Notes: generated by a model not told the origin, from the letters alone. A stretch of DNA of 64,000 nt from Streptomyces sp. NBC_01591 (GCF_035918155.1 NZ_CP109328.1:868001-932000); one strand, 5' to 3'. Shown: positions 51,387 through 60,485, numbered from the stretch's first letter. Numbers and translations: made by a program.

Positions 51387-52279
51387 GCAGCCGCTTCCAG
51401 TTCGTCGACGATCACCGTGGCGCCTTCGGCGTCAAGCGGCTGTGCCGGATGCTGCATGTCTTGCGTTCCGGCTTCTGCCGGTGGCTGGCCGGCGCGGACG
51501 CGCGGGCTGCCCGGGCCCAGGCAGATGCAGAGCTCGCCGAACGTATCGCTGAGATCCACCGGGAATCGGACGGCACCTACGGGGTCCCGCGCGTCACCGC
51601 CGAGCTGAAGGACGCCGGGAGGCGGGTCAATCACAAGCGCGTCGAGCGCGTCATGCGCACGTTCCGCATCGTCGGGCTGCACCTGCGCAAGAAGGTCCGC
51701 ACCACCATTCCCGAGCCATCGGCGACGCCGGTGCCAGACCTGCTGCGGCGCGACTTCACCGTCCAGGCGCCGAGCACCAAGTACGTGGGCGACATAACCT
51801 GTCTCCCGATCGGAGGCGGCCGATTCCTCTATCTGGCAACGGTGTTGGACCTGCACTCGAAGCGGCTGGCGGGCTGGTCGATCGCCGACCACATGCGCAC
51901 GGAGCTGGTCACCGACGCACTCAGGGCCGCCGCAGCGGCCCGCGGCGCCGACGGCCTGCACGGGGCGATTTTCCACAGCGACAACGGAGCCCAGTACGCG
52001 TCGAGGGAGTTCGCCCAGGTCTGCTCGGAACTCGGCGTGACCAGATCACGCGGCGCGGCGGGCACGAGCGCGGACAACGCCACCGCGGAGAGTCTGAACG
52101 CGACCATGAAACGCGAGACGCTCCAGGGACGGAAACGGTGGGACGGGGCCCGCGAGGCCCGCCTCGCGGTCTTCCGATGGGCAACCCGCTACAACACCCG
52201 CCGACGGCACTCCCGCCTCGGCCAGATCAGCCCGATCGCCTACGAACAACGATCAACTACGCTGGCCACCGCCGCATGA
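51383..52279 (+). CDS. IS3-family OrfB transposase
   Basis: 298 residues: HTH_21 region (LAERIAEIHRESDGTYGVPR), then core KYVGDITCLPIGGGRF (Asp), FHSDNGAQYASREF (Asp) and TAESLNATMKRETLQ (Glu), ending YNTRRRHSRLGQISPIAYE. Here orfB has its own coupled start rather than depending on frameshifting. Likely active. Confidence 0.92.
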   Translation: MSSRFQFVDDHRGAFGVKRLCRMLHVLRSGFCRWLAGADARAARAQADAELAERIAEIHRESDGTYGVPRVTAELKDAGRRVNHKRVERVMRTFRIVGLHLRKKVRTTIPEPSATPVPDLLRRDFTVQAPSTKYVGDITCLPIGGGRFLYLATVLDLHSKRLAGWSIADHMRTELVTDALRAAAAARGADGLHGAIFHSDNGAQYASREFAQVCSELGVTRSRGAAGTSADNATAESLNATMKRETLQGRKRWDGAREARLAVFRWATRYNTRRRHSRLGQISPIAYEQRSTTLATAA

Positions 52280-52320
52280 CAACCGGTGTCCACGATCAAG
52301 GGGAAGGCCCCACTCCCCGG

Positions 52321-52692
52321 ATGACCAACACAGGGAACGAGGTTCACCAGGGCTGGGATGAACCTTGGTACCGCGTCCGCACAGATCGCTTCGAGGCGTC
52401 GTTCTTGCCCAGCGCGGGCGAGGATCTGGATGCCGTCTGCAACGTCGACGTCGAGGTGCGGTTGACAGCGGACGGCTCCCGCTGGAGCGCAACCGTGTTC
52501 ACTCTCGCCGAGGTCGAGCGACTGATGAAGAGGTGGTCCCAGACAGGCGAGGAGTTGGGCGGTCGCTACTTCTGGTGCTCTGACGGCCTGATCGTCCGGG
52601 ACCCCGGCATCGAGAGCATGACTCAGGTGCTCGCCGGCCTGCTCGATGCTGGTGACTTCACGCAGGTTCTTCAGCGGCTCGACGACGAGTGA
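52321..52692 (+). CDS. hypothetical protein
   Basis: 123 residues: WYRVRTDRFEASFLPSAGED, EVRLTADGSRWSATVFTLAE and FWCSDGLIVRDPGIESMTQV. Acidic, soluble and compact. No domain recognised. It starts right after the IS3 end, so its native promoter may have been displaced. Confidence 0.6.
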   Translation: MTNTGNEVHQGWDEPWYRVRTDRFEASFLPSAGEDLDAVCNVDVEVRLTADGSRWSATVFTLAEVERLMKRWSQTGEELGGRYFWCSDGLIVRDPGIESMTQVLAGLLDAGDFTQVLQRLDDE

Positions 52693-52828
52693 CCGGCTGA
52701 CTCATTCTGAAATGATCAGTAGGCATAGTGTCCGTGACTCACGTCCCTCACACACCCACATCGGCCTGAACTGCGGATAAGTCCCGCGAACCCCAGATAA
52801 CGATCGTCGTCGTCGCCTTCATGGAGTA

Positions 52829-53364
52829 CTAGTCTTCCGAGTCAGGAATTCTGTTCAGATAGCTGGCGAGGCGTTCGAGGATCTCTTCTGCGGTCTTGGT
52901 CCAGACGTAGGGCCTGGGGTCGGTGTTCCACGCGGCGATCCAGGTCCGGATGTCCTTCTCCAGGGCCTGGACAGATCTGTGGACGCCTCGCCGTATCTGC
53001 TTGTTCGTCAGCTCGGCGAACCATCGCTCCACCAGGTTGAGCCAGGACGATCCGGTGGGTGTGAAGTGCAGGTGGAACCGTGGGTGTGCCAGCAGCCAGG
53101 TCTTGATCGCCGGGGTCTTGTGGGTGGCGTAGTTGTCCAGCACCAGGTGGACCTCGAGGCCGGCCGGGACTTCCTTGTCGAGCTTGATGAGGAATTTCTT
53201 GAACTCCTCGGCGCGGTGGCGGCGGTGCAGGGAACCGATCACCTTGCCGGTGGCGACCTCCAGAGCGGCGAACAGGGTGGTGGTGCCGGCGCGTACGTAG
53301 TCGTGGGTGGTCCGCTGCGGAACCCCGGGCATCATCGGCTGAGAGCGGTCCAGGGCCTGGATCT
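52829..53364 (-). CDS. IS630-family transposase, exon 2
   Basis: C-terminal 178 codons: QIQALDRSQP, MMPGVPQRTTHDYVRAGTTT, HLVLDNYATHKTPAIKTWLL (second Asp) and SWLNLVERWFAELTNKQIRR (Glu). It is separated from exon 1 (56146-55600) by the group II intron. Its TAG stop is formed partly by the duplicated TA target. Confidence 0.85.
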
Positions 53365-53427
53365 GTTGGGTCGAGGACGGGACGCCTTTCGGCCTTTCGA
53401 CCGTAGGTCTTCCCGTCCCCGCCCGCC

Positions 53428-53462
53428 GAACCCGCCGTGCGGGTCATCCCCGCAACGGGCTC
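53428..53462 (-). ncRNA. group II intron domain V
   Basis: Reads GAGCCCG-TT-GCGGG-GATGA-CCCGC-ACGG-CGGGTTC: a lower stem, a 2-nt bulge, an upper stem and a GNRA-like loop, the catalytic core of group II introns. Confidence 0.85.
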
Positions 53463-53480
53463 TCCACGTGATCCGATGGG

Positions 53481-55184
53481 TCAGTTGACGAGTTCCAAGA
53501 CTTGCCCGACGAATGCCACATCGTCGTGGCCGATCCGGCGGAAGCGTGCTCCCGACGGGTCGACCTCGTCGATGTTGTACGGCGTCGCGATCTGCGCTCC
53601 GCGGAAGCGGTAACGCTCAACTGGCATCTTCGCCGGGTTATAGAGGACCAGGCCGTCCTCACAGATCCGGTCAGTCCCGTAGAAGCGGCGCCGGGTCTGT
53701 TTCCAGGTCATGTGCGGGTGCTTGCGGCGAATCCAGTAGATCATCCTCCACCAGGCATACCAGCCCAGGTAGGAGAAGGTCCTCTTGGAAGCGCCGTAGC
53801 GGAAGTAGGCAGCCCAGCCCCGCAGGACCGGGTTGATCATCCGCAGCACCTGCCCGATCCGGAGTGAGGTCGTACTCGCCCTCGTGGCCTCCTTGATCTT
53901 GTGCATCACCCTGGCCAGAGCGTCCTTGGACGGGATGGTCAGCACCACACGGCGCCCGTCTCCCCGCTGCCACCGCTGGATGCGGAAGCCCAGGAACACG
54001 AAACCGTCATCGATGTGGGTGATGTGGGTCTTCTCCACCGAGAGAGTCATCTTCAACCGCTCGGCCAGCATCTGCGCGATCTCCGCCCGGATCGCCTCCG
54101 CGTCCGATCGTTCACCGTGCACGAGCACGACGAAGTCATCCGCGTAACGAATCAGACGGTAGTTCGGCTGTCCGCGCCGTCGTCGCTGCTGGCGACGCCA
54201 GGGCGGACTCATCTCCCGTTCCCAGATGCCAGCGAAGTGGCGGTCCAGGACAGAGAGATAGATGTTGGCCAGCAGCGGAGAGGCAACCCCACCCTGCGGC
54301 GTGCCGGTCAGGCTCGCGGCAAGGCCACCGTGGCGTTTGACGATCCCCGCCCGCAGGAACGCGCGGACCAGCCGCAGCACCTTGCGATCGGAGACGCGTT
54401 CTTCCACCAGGCCCATCAGGACCTGGTGGTCGACGTTGTCGAAGCACGCGGTGATGTCCCCTTCCACCACCCACTCATACGAGCGGCTGGTGAGCTGGTG
54501 GATCTCGGCGATGGCATCCTGAGCCCGGCGCCCGGGCCGATACCCGTAGCTGGACGGGTAGAAATCGACCTCGAACACCGGCTCCAGGACCAGCTTGAGG
54601 GCCATCTGCGCAACCCGGTCACGCAGGGTCGGAATCCCCAGCAAACGGATCTTCCCGTTGCGCTTGGGGATGGACCCCTGCCTCACGGGCAGCGCGGTGA
54701 ACGTGCCATCCCTCAAGGCGGAGCGGAGCTCCTCCAGGAAGGGCAGCACTCCGACGTCCTCCTCGACGTGGCGGCGGGTGACCGCATCCACGCCGGCTGT
54801 CCTGGCACCCTTGTTGCCGGCGACCCGCTCCCAGGCCACTAACAAGGTCGCCCGGTCGCAGATCAGGTTGATCACGTCACCGAACCGGCGCTCCGGATCG
54901 GCCCGTGCCCATCGGTGCAGCTTGCGCTGGTGGTCGAGTACCCGCCGCTCGGCCTCGTAGACGTTCGGCCACGACGGTGCACTGCTGTTCAACGGCGCAT
55001 CTCCCCTCCACCGGTCCTGCTGCTGATCACGCTGCCGCCCTTCCCCACGTGGCCAGCTCTCCTGACCTCCGAGTACTACGGCGGCTCCGCCACGATCCGA
55101 TGCTCTGGGCGGGCGTCGCGCCTGCCCTCCGCCCGGTTGGGAGCCGGACGGGTAGGGCGGCACCGGACCGCTTCCCACGTTCAC
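53481..55184 (-). CDS. ltrA: group II intron reverse transcriptase/maturase
   Basis: Up to 567 residues from a GTG, with family similarity from about residue 70: AGVDAVTRRHVEEDVGVLPF, RPVRQGSIPKRNGKIRLLGI (RT-1), RVAQMALKLVLEPVFEVDFY, GDITACFDNVDHQVLMGLVE, TPQGGVASPLLANIYLSVLD (RT-4), RYADDFVVLV (active site YADD) and a maturase X domain (VLRMINPVLRGWAAYFRYGA). No HNH endonuclease domain follows, so mobility would depend on nicked or single-stranded DNA. The real start may be downstream. It aids splicing and retrohoming. Confidence 0.92.
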   Translation of the reverse strand: MNVGSGPVPPYPSGSQPGGGQARRPPRASDRGGAAVVLGGQESWPRGEGRQRDQQQDRWRGDAPLNSSAPSWPNVYEAERRVLDHQRKLHRWARADPERRFGDVINLICDRATLLVAWERVAGNKGARTAGVDAVTRRHVEEDVGVLPFLEELRSALRDGTFTALPVRQGSIPKRNGKIRLLGIPTLRDRVAQMALKLVLEPVFEVDFYPSSYGYRPGRRAQDAIAEIHQLTSRSYEWVVEGDITACFDNVDHQVLMGLVEERVSDRKVLRLVRAFLRAGIVKRHGGLAASLTGTPQGGVASPLLANIYLSVLDRHFAGIWEREMSPPWRRQQRRRRGQPNYRLIRYADDFVVLVHGERSDAEAIRAEIAQMLAERLKMTLSVEKTHITHIDDGFVFLGFRIQRWQRGDGRRVVLTIPSKDALARVMHKIKEATRASTTSLRIGQVLRMINPVLRGWAAYFRYGASKRTFSYLGWYAWWRMIYWIRRKHPHMTWKQTRRRFYGTDRICEDGLVLYNPAKMPVERYRFRGAQIATPYNIDEVDPSGARFRRIGHDDVAFVGQVLELVN

Positions 55185-55599
55185 TGATGTCCGTTATGAC
55201 GGGTGTCGGCGTCCGGCTATACCCCGACGGCATCGCCACGGGCCGCATATCGCAGTCTTGGCCCGGGCCTCCCGCCGCCCAAATCACACGGACGACGAAA
55301 GCGGGCAGGTCAAAAGCCACGACCTGCCCAGCACCGCAAAGTGATCCATCCACCAGATTCAGCAGATCACTGACGACTAACGGGGCTTCTGACACCGGTT
55401 CAGTTCCCTTACGCCCTTCCCGTCCTCGCTAGCGGGCACGAGCCGTCTGGTAGTATCGACCCGCCCCTACATTGTCGAGTCCGCTTCCAGCCTCACCCCC
55501 AACCCGGGGTTCAGCCTGCCTCCAGCTTCGACCGGTCACTACGATGACCGGCGGCGGGTCCTTCCTCCCGCACGGTTCCATCAGCGCCTCGTGGCGCAC

Positions 55600-56146
55600 G
55601 CGACTTCTCGTCGACGCAGAACACCAAAGCTCTCTCAGGCGGGTCCAGGTAGAGGCCGACGACGTCGTGGACCTTGTCGATGAAGTACGGATCCGTCGAC
55701 AGCTTGAACGTCTCCGAGCGGTGCGGCTGCAGGCCGAACGCCCGCCAGATCCGCGACACGGTCGACTGCGACAGGCCCAGTTCCTTCGCCATCGAACGCG
55801 TCGACCAGTGGGTTGCGTTCCTCGGCGTGGACTCCAGTGTTCTGGCGACCAGCGCGGCCACCTGCTCGTCCGTCACTGTCCGCGGGCCACCCGGACGCGG
55901 CATGTCACCCAGCCCGGCGATTCGATACTGCACGAACCGGGCCCGCCAGCGGCCCACCGCGTGGGGTGTGGATCCGAGTTGAGCGGCCACGTCCTTGTTC
56001 GAGGCACCTTGGGCGCAGGCCAGGACGATCCGACACCGCAGGGCCCACGCCTGCGGTGTCGAACGGCGCCGCACCCACCCCTCGAGAGCGGCCCGCTCCT
56101 CGTCCGACAACGTCAACTCGGCCTTCGGCCGCCCCGTCCGTGCCAT
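55600..56146 (-). CDS. IS630-family transposase, exon 1
   Basis: 182 codons: ARTGRPKAELTLSDEERAAL, HTH (ASNKDVAAQLGSTPHAVGRW), a second HTH (ARTLESTPRNATHWSTRSMA, GLSQSTVSRIWRAF) and the first catalytic Asp in ALVFCVDEKS. It ends at the intron 5' splice site. Unspliced reading continues into the intron and stops at 55511. Confidence 0.87.
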
Positions 56147-56190
56147 AGGGCAAGCCTACACATCTGAACAGAATTCCTGACTCAGAAGAC

Positions 56191-56337
56191 TAGCGGCATA
56201 ACCGAGCTGGTGCTGGACAGGCCTACCCGCTCGCCGATCTGCCGGACGGACGGGCTCTCGCCATTCTCGGCGATCCAGTCCCGGATCGTGCGCAAAATCG
56301 CTTCCTGCCGGGCGGACAGGGCATCCGGCTGGGTCAT
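56191..56337 (-). pseudogene. LexA-like repressor, N-terminal DNA-binding fragment
   Basis: 49 codons: LSARQEAILRTIRDWIAENG and SPSVRQIGERVGLSSTSSV are the LexA winged-helix DNA-binding start. The IS630 element interrupts directly after this and no Ser/Lys protease domain is found on the far side, so autocleaving function is lost. A full-length lexA elsewhere must be assumed. Confidence 0.75.
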
Positions 56338-56432
56338 GTCGCTCGCGTCCCGCGCTGCTCCTGGCGGTGGACGAGCCGGCGCAGCTCGACCCGGGCGGCG
56401 GGTGTGCCGGGCGGAGTGGACCAGAACGGATG

Positions 56433-56570
56433 TCACTGGACCTGGGCGGACAGGTCCAGGAGGCGGCGGCGCAGGGCGGTGGTGTGACGGGGGCGGGATT
56501 CGGCGAGCTGCCGGTAGGTGGCGAGCCAGTCGCGCTGGGCCCGGACCAGGTCGTCGGGGAAGGGGAACAT
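56433..56570 (-). CDS. very short conserved-type protein upstream of the lexA fragment
   Basis: 45-46 residues: FPFPDDLVRAQRDWLATYRQ and RPRHTTALRRRLLDLSAQVQ. GGAGGT lies directly before two tandem ATGs; the second gives better spacing. It looks like a common Streptomyces short protein of unknown role and lies on the same strand as the lexA fragment. Confidence 0.6.
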   Translation of the reverse strand: MFPFPDDLVRAQRDWLATYRQLAESRPRHTTALRRRLLDLSAQVQ

Positions 56571-56781
56571 CATACCTCCGCTTCGCCACGCTTGATCGAG
56601 TGCCTCAGCTGGCACCGGGACTGTGCAGTCGGCAAGAGTGATTCCTCGCGCGACGGAACGATCAAGCTGCGGAAGACTCTGCCGGCGACAGGGGAGGGAG
56701 CCGTGATGGTGAGCGATGGTGCTGCAGCGGCCACCGGCGCCCCATGGTCGGCGCATCCGCAAGTGAAGGTGGGGAACCGAA

Positions 56782-57588
56782 ATGAGTTTGCGCCTCTATC
56801 TGAACAGCGCCCGGCAGCCCCGTACGCCGAACGGGTCGGCGGGTGAATGGGCCGACTTCTTCGACGGGGCGATGGAACTGGAGGCCAAGAACTGGCCACC
56901 GCTGCTGTGGTGGGCGATGTTCAGCCCCGGAGACCTCGCGGAGGCGAGGATCGCCGACACCGAGGACGCCGGTACCGATGAGCATGCGGAGTTGCTGAGC
57001 GAGTGGGGCGAGGCCACCTACCCGTACCTGGTGGTCGACCAGCCGACGGCGCTGTCGCGACTGCACGCCCGGCGGCAGGGCCTGACCAGTCGGCTCGGCG
57101 CGCAGTTCTCGCCCCTCTACGATGAGTTCGTCGCACTCATCGACGCCCGGTTCGGCCCCTACGTGCTGCTGCGGACCGAGGCGCTGGCCGATGGCGGTGA
57201 AGGCGGCGTCCGCCTGCTGTTGGAAGAGACCCTGGCCGACGTGGAGCGCCTCGACGCCGGTCATTCCACAGCTGCCGGCGGGCGAGTGGACAGCCTGATC
57301 TCGGATTTTCAGCGGTGGCAGCACACGGATCCGGTCTGGCTGCTGTCAGGCATTGGCGACGGATGGCCGAGCGTCACGCTGCGGGAACGCTACGCCGCCA
57401 CTGCAGTCAGGCGGCCATCCAGCCCGAGTGCCGAGCAGTCCACCGCTGTGGGCTGGGTGTGGGGCTTCCTCGTCGTGGTCTGCAGCATCGGTGCGTACTG
57501 GCTCACCGGGAGTGCCTGGCCGATCGTCGTCGCGTTCGGCGTGATCCTGGCCGTGCTGGTGGCAGGTTTCGTCCGGCGACGGGGGTGA
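56782..57588 (+). CDS. hypothetical protein with two C-terminal membrane segments
   Basis: 268 residues. The first 210 are soluble and acidic (SGEWADFFDGAMELE-like start, PPLLWWAMFSPGDLAEARIA, TRTEALADGGEGG). The end has two hydrophobic segments (GWVWGFLVVVCSIGAYWLTG and WPIVVAFGVILAVLVAGF) and a basic tip. Probably a tail-anchored cytoplasmic protein. GGTGGGGAA precedes the ATG. Confidence 0.65.
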   Translation: MSLRLYLNSARQPRTPNGSAGEWADFFDGAMELEAKNWPPLLWWAMFSPGDLAEARIADTEDAGTDEHAELLSEWGEATYPYLVVDQPTALSRLHARRQGLTSRLGAQFSPLYDEFVALIDARFGPYVLLRTEALADGGEGGVRLLLEETLADVERLDAGHSTAAGGRVDSLISDFQRWQHTDPVWLLSGIGDGWPSVTLRERYAATAVRRPSSPSAEQSTAVGWVWGFLVVVCSIGAYWLTGSAWPIVVAFGVILAVLVAGFVRRRG

Positions 57589-57669
57589 GCGGGCAGGCCG
57601 GCACGATGGGTCAGGTGACCAGCGCGTAGAACCCGCTCGACTTGAGGTGATCGGCCCATGAGTAGGGCG

Positions 57670-58516
57670 GGCACTGTCACGTTTGCTGACCGGGTGGGAT
57701 GATCTTCGGGTTGATCACGGTGGAGGGGGTTGTCCGTGGGCAGTACGCCGCCGTCGTACAAGGGGCACCGGTACCCGGTCGAGGTGATCTCCCACTGCGT
57801 GTGGCTGTACTTCCGCTTCCCGTTGTCATTCCGTGAGGTGGAGGAGCTGATGCTGCAGCGCGGCGTCATCGTGTCCTACGAGACGATCCGCCGGTGGTGT
57901 CTGAAGTTCGGGCCTACGCCAACGCGCTGCGCCGCCGATGTCCCCGCCCCGGCGACAAGTGGCATCTTGACGAGGTCTTCATCACGGTCAACGGCGAGCA
58001 GAAGTACCTCTGGCGCGCGGTCGACCAGGACGGCAACGTGCTGGACATCCTCGTCCGGAACCGGCGCAACAAGGCTGCGGCCAGGCGCTTCTTCCGTCGG
58101 CTCCTCAAAGGAATCGAGGCCGTGCCGAGGGTGATCGTCACGGACAAGCTCCGTTCCTACGGAGCGGCCCACCGCGAGGTGATGCCCTCGGTCGAGCACC
58201 GCTCCCACAAAGGCCTGAACAACCGGGCCGAGAACTCCCACCAGCCAACGAGGCAGCGCGAACACGCCATGAAAGGCTTCCGCAGCGTCCAAGGAGCTCA
58301 GAGATTCCTGTCCGCGTTCAGCGGCATCTCACCCCACTTCCGGCCACGCCGGCACCGGAGGACCGCCCCCGACCACCGCACCGAGATGACCGTCCGCTTC
58401 GTGATCTGGGACCAGATCACCGGCGCCACCGCCCCGCCCACCGCAGCGTGACCCAGGCCCCCGCCCAACCCCCACACGCCCTCAACCGATCAACACCCCA
58501 CCAACGTGACAACGCC
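57670..58516 (+). mobile_element. IS6-family insertion sequence, copy C
   Basis: 847 bp with ends GGCACTGTCACGTTT and, inverted, GGCGTTGTCACGTTG. Flanking 8-mers differ (GTAGGGCG, TTCGAGCC). Confidence 0.87.
57736..58451 (+). pseudogene. IS6-family transposase, copy C, 4-bp deletion
   Basis: Same protein as copies A and D (VGSTPPSYKGHRYPVEVISH ... WHLDEVFITVNGEQKYLW ... VIVTDKLRSYGAAHREVM ... ENSHQPTRQREHAMKGFRS). Compared with copy D, four bases are lost in the KFGQAY codons near 57908, splitting it into two frames. Confidence 0.85.
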
Positions 58517-58545
58517 TTCGAGCCAGCACCGCCGGTCGTCGGGGG

Positions 58546-59229
58546 TCAGTAGTCGAGGCTCGCGTACCAGTCGTCGCGGCCCTGCGGTGTCAGGTCGAGG
58601 AGGTGCCAGACGGGCGCTAGGAGGTCGATGCCGCGCTGGTCGGTGTCGTCGGCCATGCGTGGGTGGGTGGAGTAGAAATGGCGGACCGTGCCGTCTCCGT
58701 CGCGGGTGAAGACGGAGACGGTGGAGTCCTGTTCGCCGTCCTTGTCCTCGCTGCCCAGGTCGTACTTGAACGTGCTGTCGCCGCAGCTCAAGAGCCGTAG
58801 TCGGTGCCAGCCGCGGTTGCGGGCGTGCTGTCGGAGGGTGGGCACGTCGGCGGCCGCGGCGATGGCGAAGTCGGCGTTGCGGGCGATGTGGTGGGCGATG
58901 CCGTTGAAGCCGTCGATCCACAGGGTGCACATCGGGCAGGGGTCGGTCTGCAGCTTGCCGTACATGAAGTGGTAGACGATCAGCGGGCGGTCCGTGGCGG
59001 TGAACAACTCGCTCAAAGTAACCTCGCGGACGGGTGCGTCGCCGGCGTCGAGGTCGGCGGGGCCCTCGATGAAGGCGTAGTCGTCGACGGGTGGCCCCTG
59101 AGGGAGCGCCCGTCGTTGGGCCGCGACCTTCTCTCGGTGGCGCATGAGGTCGATCTCGGCCAGGCGCAGCTCTTCGCGGGCGTCGAGGTAGTCCGCCGAT
59201 TCACCGGCCAGTCTGGTATGCCGCAACAT
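58546..59229 (-). CDS. DUF899-family protein
   Basis: 227 residues from the Met at 59229. RHTRLAGESADYLDAREELR, RPLIVYHFMYGKLQTDPCPM (thioredoxin-like strand, CPMC redox-type motif), LLSCGDSTFKYDLGSEDKDG and VSVFTRDGDGTVRHFYSTHP are DUF899 features. It is more divergent from the 24785 protein than simple duplication would give. No operon partner; it lies between IS6 copies C and D. Confidence 0.85.
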   Translation of the reverse strand: MLRHTRLAGESADYLDAREELRLAEIDLMRHREKVAAQRRALPQGPPVDDYAFIEGPADLDAGDAPVREVTLSELFTATDRPLIVYHFMYGKLQTDPCPMCTLWIDGFNGIAHHIARNADFAIAAAADVPTLRQHARNRGWHRLRLLSCGDSTFKYDLGSEDKDGEQDSTVSVFTRDGDGTVRHFYSTHPRMADDTDQRGIDLLAPVWHLLDLTPQGRDDWYASLDY

Positions 59230-59382
59230 CGCGTCCTCCTGGGGTGGCCGTCCCCCCTGGTCCCCAGTCCGGATCACGAACTCCCGAGCTCCCAAACTGG
59301 TTCTTTGAGTCTATAGCGGTTCCACGGTCCGCCGACAGTTGAGCTGGGTCCGGCTCTGTGCTAATCCGCGAGTGGTCCAAGG

Positions 59383-60241
59383 GGCGCTGTCACGTTGGCT
59401 GGCCCGTGGGTGATCTTCGGGTTGATCACGTTGGGGGAGCCGTCCGTGGTGGGTGCACCGCCGTCGTGCAAGGGGCACCGACACCCGGTCGAGGTCATCT
59501 CGCACTGCGTGTGGCTGTACTTCCGGTTCCCGCTCAGTTTCCGTGAGGTGGAGGAGCTGATGTTCCAGCGCGGCGTGACCGTCTCCCACGAGACCGTGCG
59601 CCGCTGGTGTCTGAAGTTCGGCCAGGCGTACGCCGGCGCGCTGCGCCGCCGGCGGCCCCGCCCCGGGGACAAGTGGCATCCGGACGAGGTCTTCATCAAG
59701 ATCAACAGCGAGCAGAAGTACCTGTGGCGGGCGGTCGACCAGGACGGCAATGTCCTGGACATTCTCGTTCAGAACCGGCGGGACAAGGCCGCAGCCAGGC
59801 GATTCTTCCGCAGGCTGATGACGAAGACGGGCAGGGTGCCGCGGGTGGTCGTCACCGACAAGCTGCGTTCCTACGGCGCCGCTCACCGCGAGGTCATGCC
59901 CTCGGTGGAGCATCGCTCGCACAAGGGCCTGAACAACCGGGCCGAGAACAGCCACCAGCCGACGAGGCAACGCGAACGGGCGATGAAGGGCTTCCGCAGC
60001 GTGGGCGGGGCCCAGCGGTTCCTGTCCGCGTTCAGCGGTATCTCACCCCACTTCCGGCCCCGACGCCACCTGATGACCGCATCCGAACACCGAGCCGAAA
60101 TGACCAACCGCTTCACCATCTGGGAACAGAACACCGGCGTCACCGGCCGACCTACCGCGGCCTGAGCCCAGGCCGGCACCCGGCCCCACCACACCTCGAC
60201 GCACCGTCAGACACCCACACACCCAACAACGTGACAACGCC
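59383..60241 (+). mobile_element. IS6-family insertion sequence, copy D (intact)
   Basis: 859 bp with ends GGCGCTGTCACGTTG and, inverted, GGCGTTGTCACGTTG. No target duplication (GTCCAAGG against CCCCAGCC). Confidence 0.9.
59446..60165 (+). CDS. IS6-family transposase, intact copy
   Basis: 239 residues from a GTG after GGGGGAG. VISHCVWLYFRFPLSFREVE, HTH HETVRRWCLKFGQAYA, WHPDEVFIKINSEQKYLW (Asp), VVVTDKLRSYGAAHREVM (Asp) and ENSHQPTRQRERAMKGFRS (Glu) with an uninterrupted frame to the end. The only one of four copies that can make full transposase and possibly mobilise the others. Confidence 0.92.
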   Translation: MVGAPPSCKGHRHPVEVISHCVWLYFRFPLSFREVEELMFQRGVTVSHETVRRWCLKFGQAYAGALRRRRPRPGDKWHPDEVFIKINSEQKYLWRAVDQDGNVLDILVQNRRDKAAARRFFRRLMTKTGRVPRVVVTDKLRSYGAAHREVMPSVEHRSHKGLNNRAENSHQPTRQRERAMKGFRSVGGAQRFLSAFSGISPHFRPRRHLMTASEHRAEMTNRFTIWEQNTGVTGRPTAA

Positions 60242-60485
60242 CCCCAGCCCCTTCACCCCCAGCCCCTTCACCCCCCGCCCCGAACCCGGCACCCCCTGAC
60301 CCCGCCCGCGAGACAGAGCTCACCCGTGGCAGCCGGACGACCCGTGGACTGCGGCACCACCGGCAGGGACGGAAATCAGGTTCACGTCCGGCGGGCCCGC
60401 CGCCATGATTGACTCGGCCCTTGCCGCTCCGGCATGAAACTCCCGCCGGAGCCGGTCTGTTACGCACGGAAAGCAACGGGGAAAC

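Larger units (their letters stand above)
51036..52305 (+). mobile_element. complete IS3-family insertion sequence
   Basis: Terminal inverted repeats TTCCCCTTGATCGTGGACAC(C), 21 bp and perfect, enclose coupled orfA and orfB. No clear target duplication; the left side abuts IS6 copy B and the right side lacks its continuation, so a deletion occurred next to it. Confidence 0.9.
53365..55599 (-). ncRNA. group II intron with intron-encoded protein
   Basis: The 5' end is GTGCGCCAC, the GUGYG-type start, and the 3' end is CCCAAC (AY end), both placed by exact restoration of the IS630 frame (AAGTCGC + AGATCCAGG = KSQIQ). A domain V hairpin is at 53428-53462 with the catalytic AGC and a GATGA loop, followed by a domain VI-like stem ending near the 3' splice site. 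The intron lies in the sense orientation of its host gene, so splicing can repair the transposase mRNA. Confidence 0.88.
52832..56190 (-). mobile_element. IS630-family element carrying a group II intron
   Basis: GTCTTC(C/T)GAGTCAGGAATT continuing to CTGTTCAGAT forms inverted ends of about 29 bp with one mismatch. TA flanks both ends (52830-52831, 56191-56192), as IS630 requires. Without the 2235-bp intron it is about 1.1 kb, normal for the family. Confidence 0.88.

Noticed and set aside
26614..60241. A simple IS6 composite transposon
   Set aside because: I compared the 8-bp flanks of copies A, C and D and found no matching pair, and the copies are all in the same orientation but far apart. 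A composite unit cannot be claimed.
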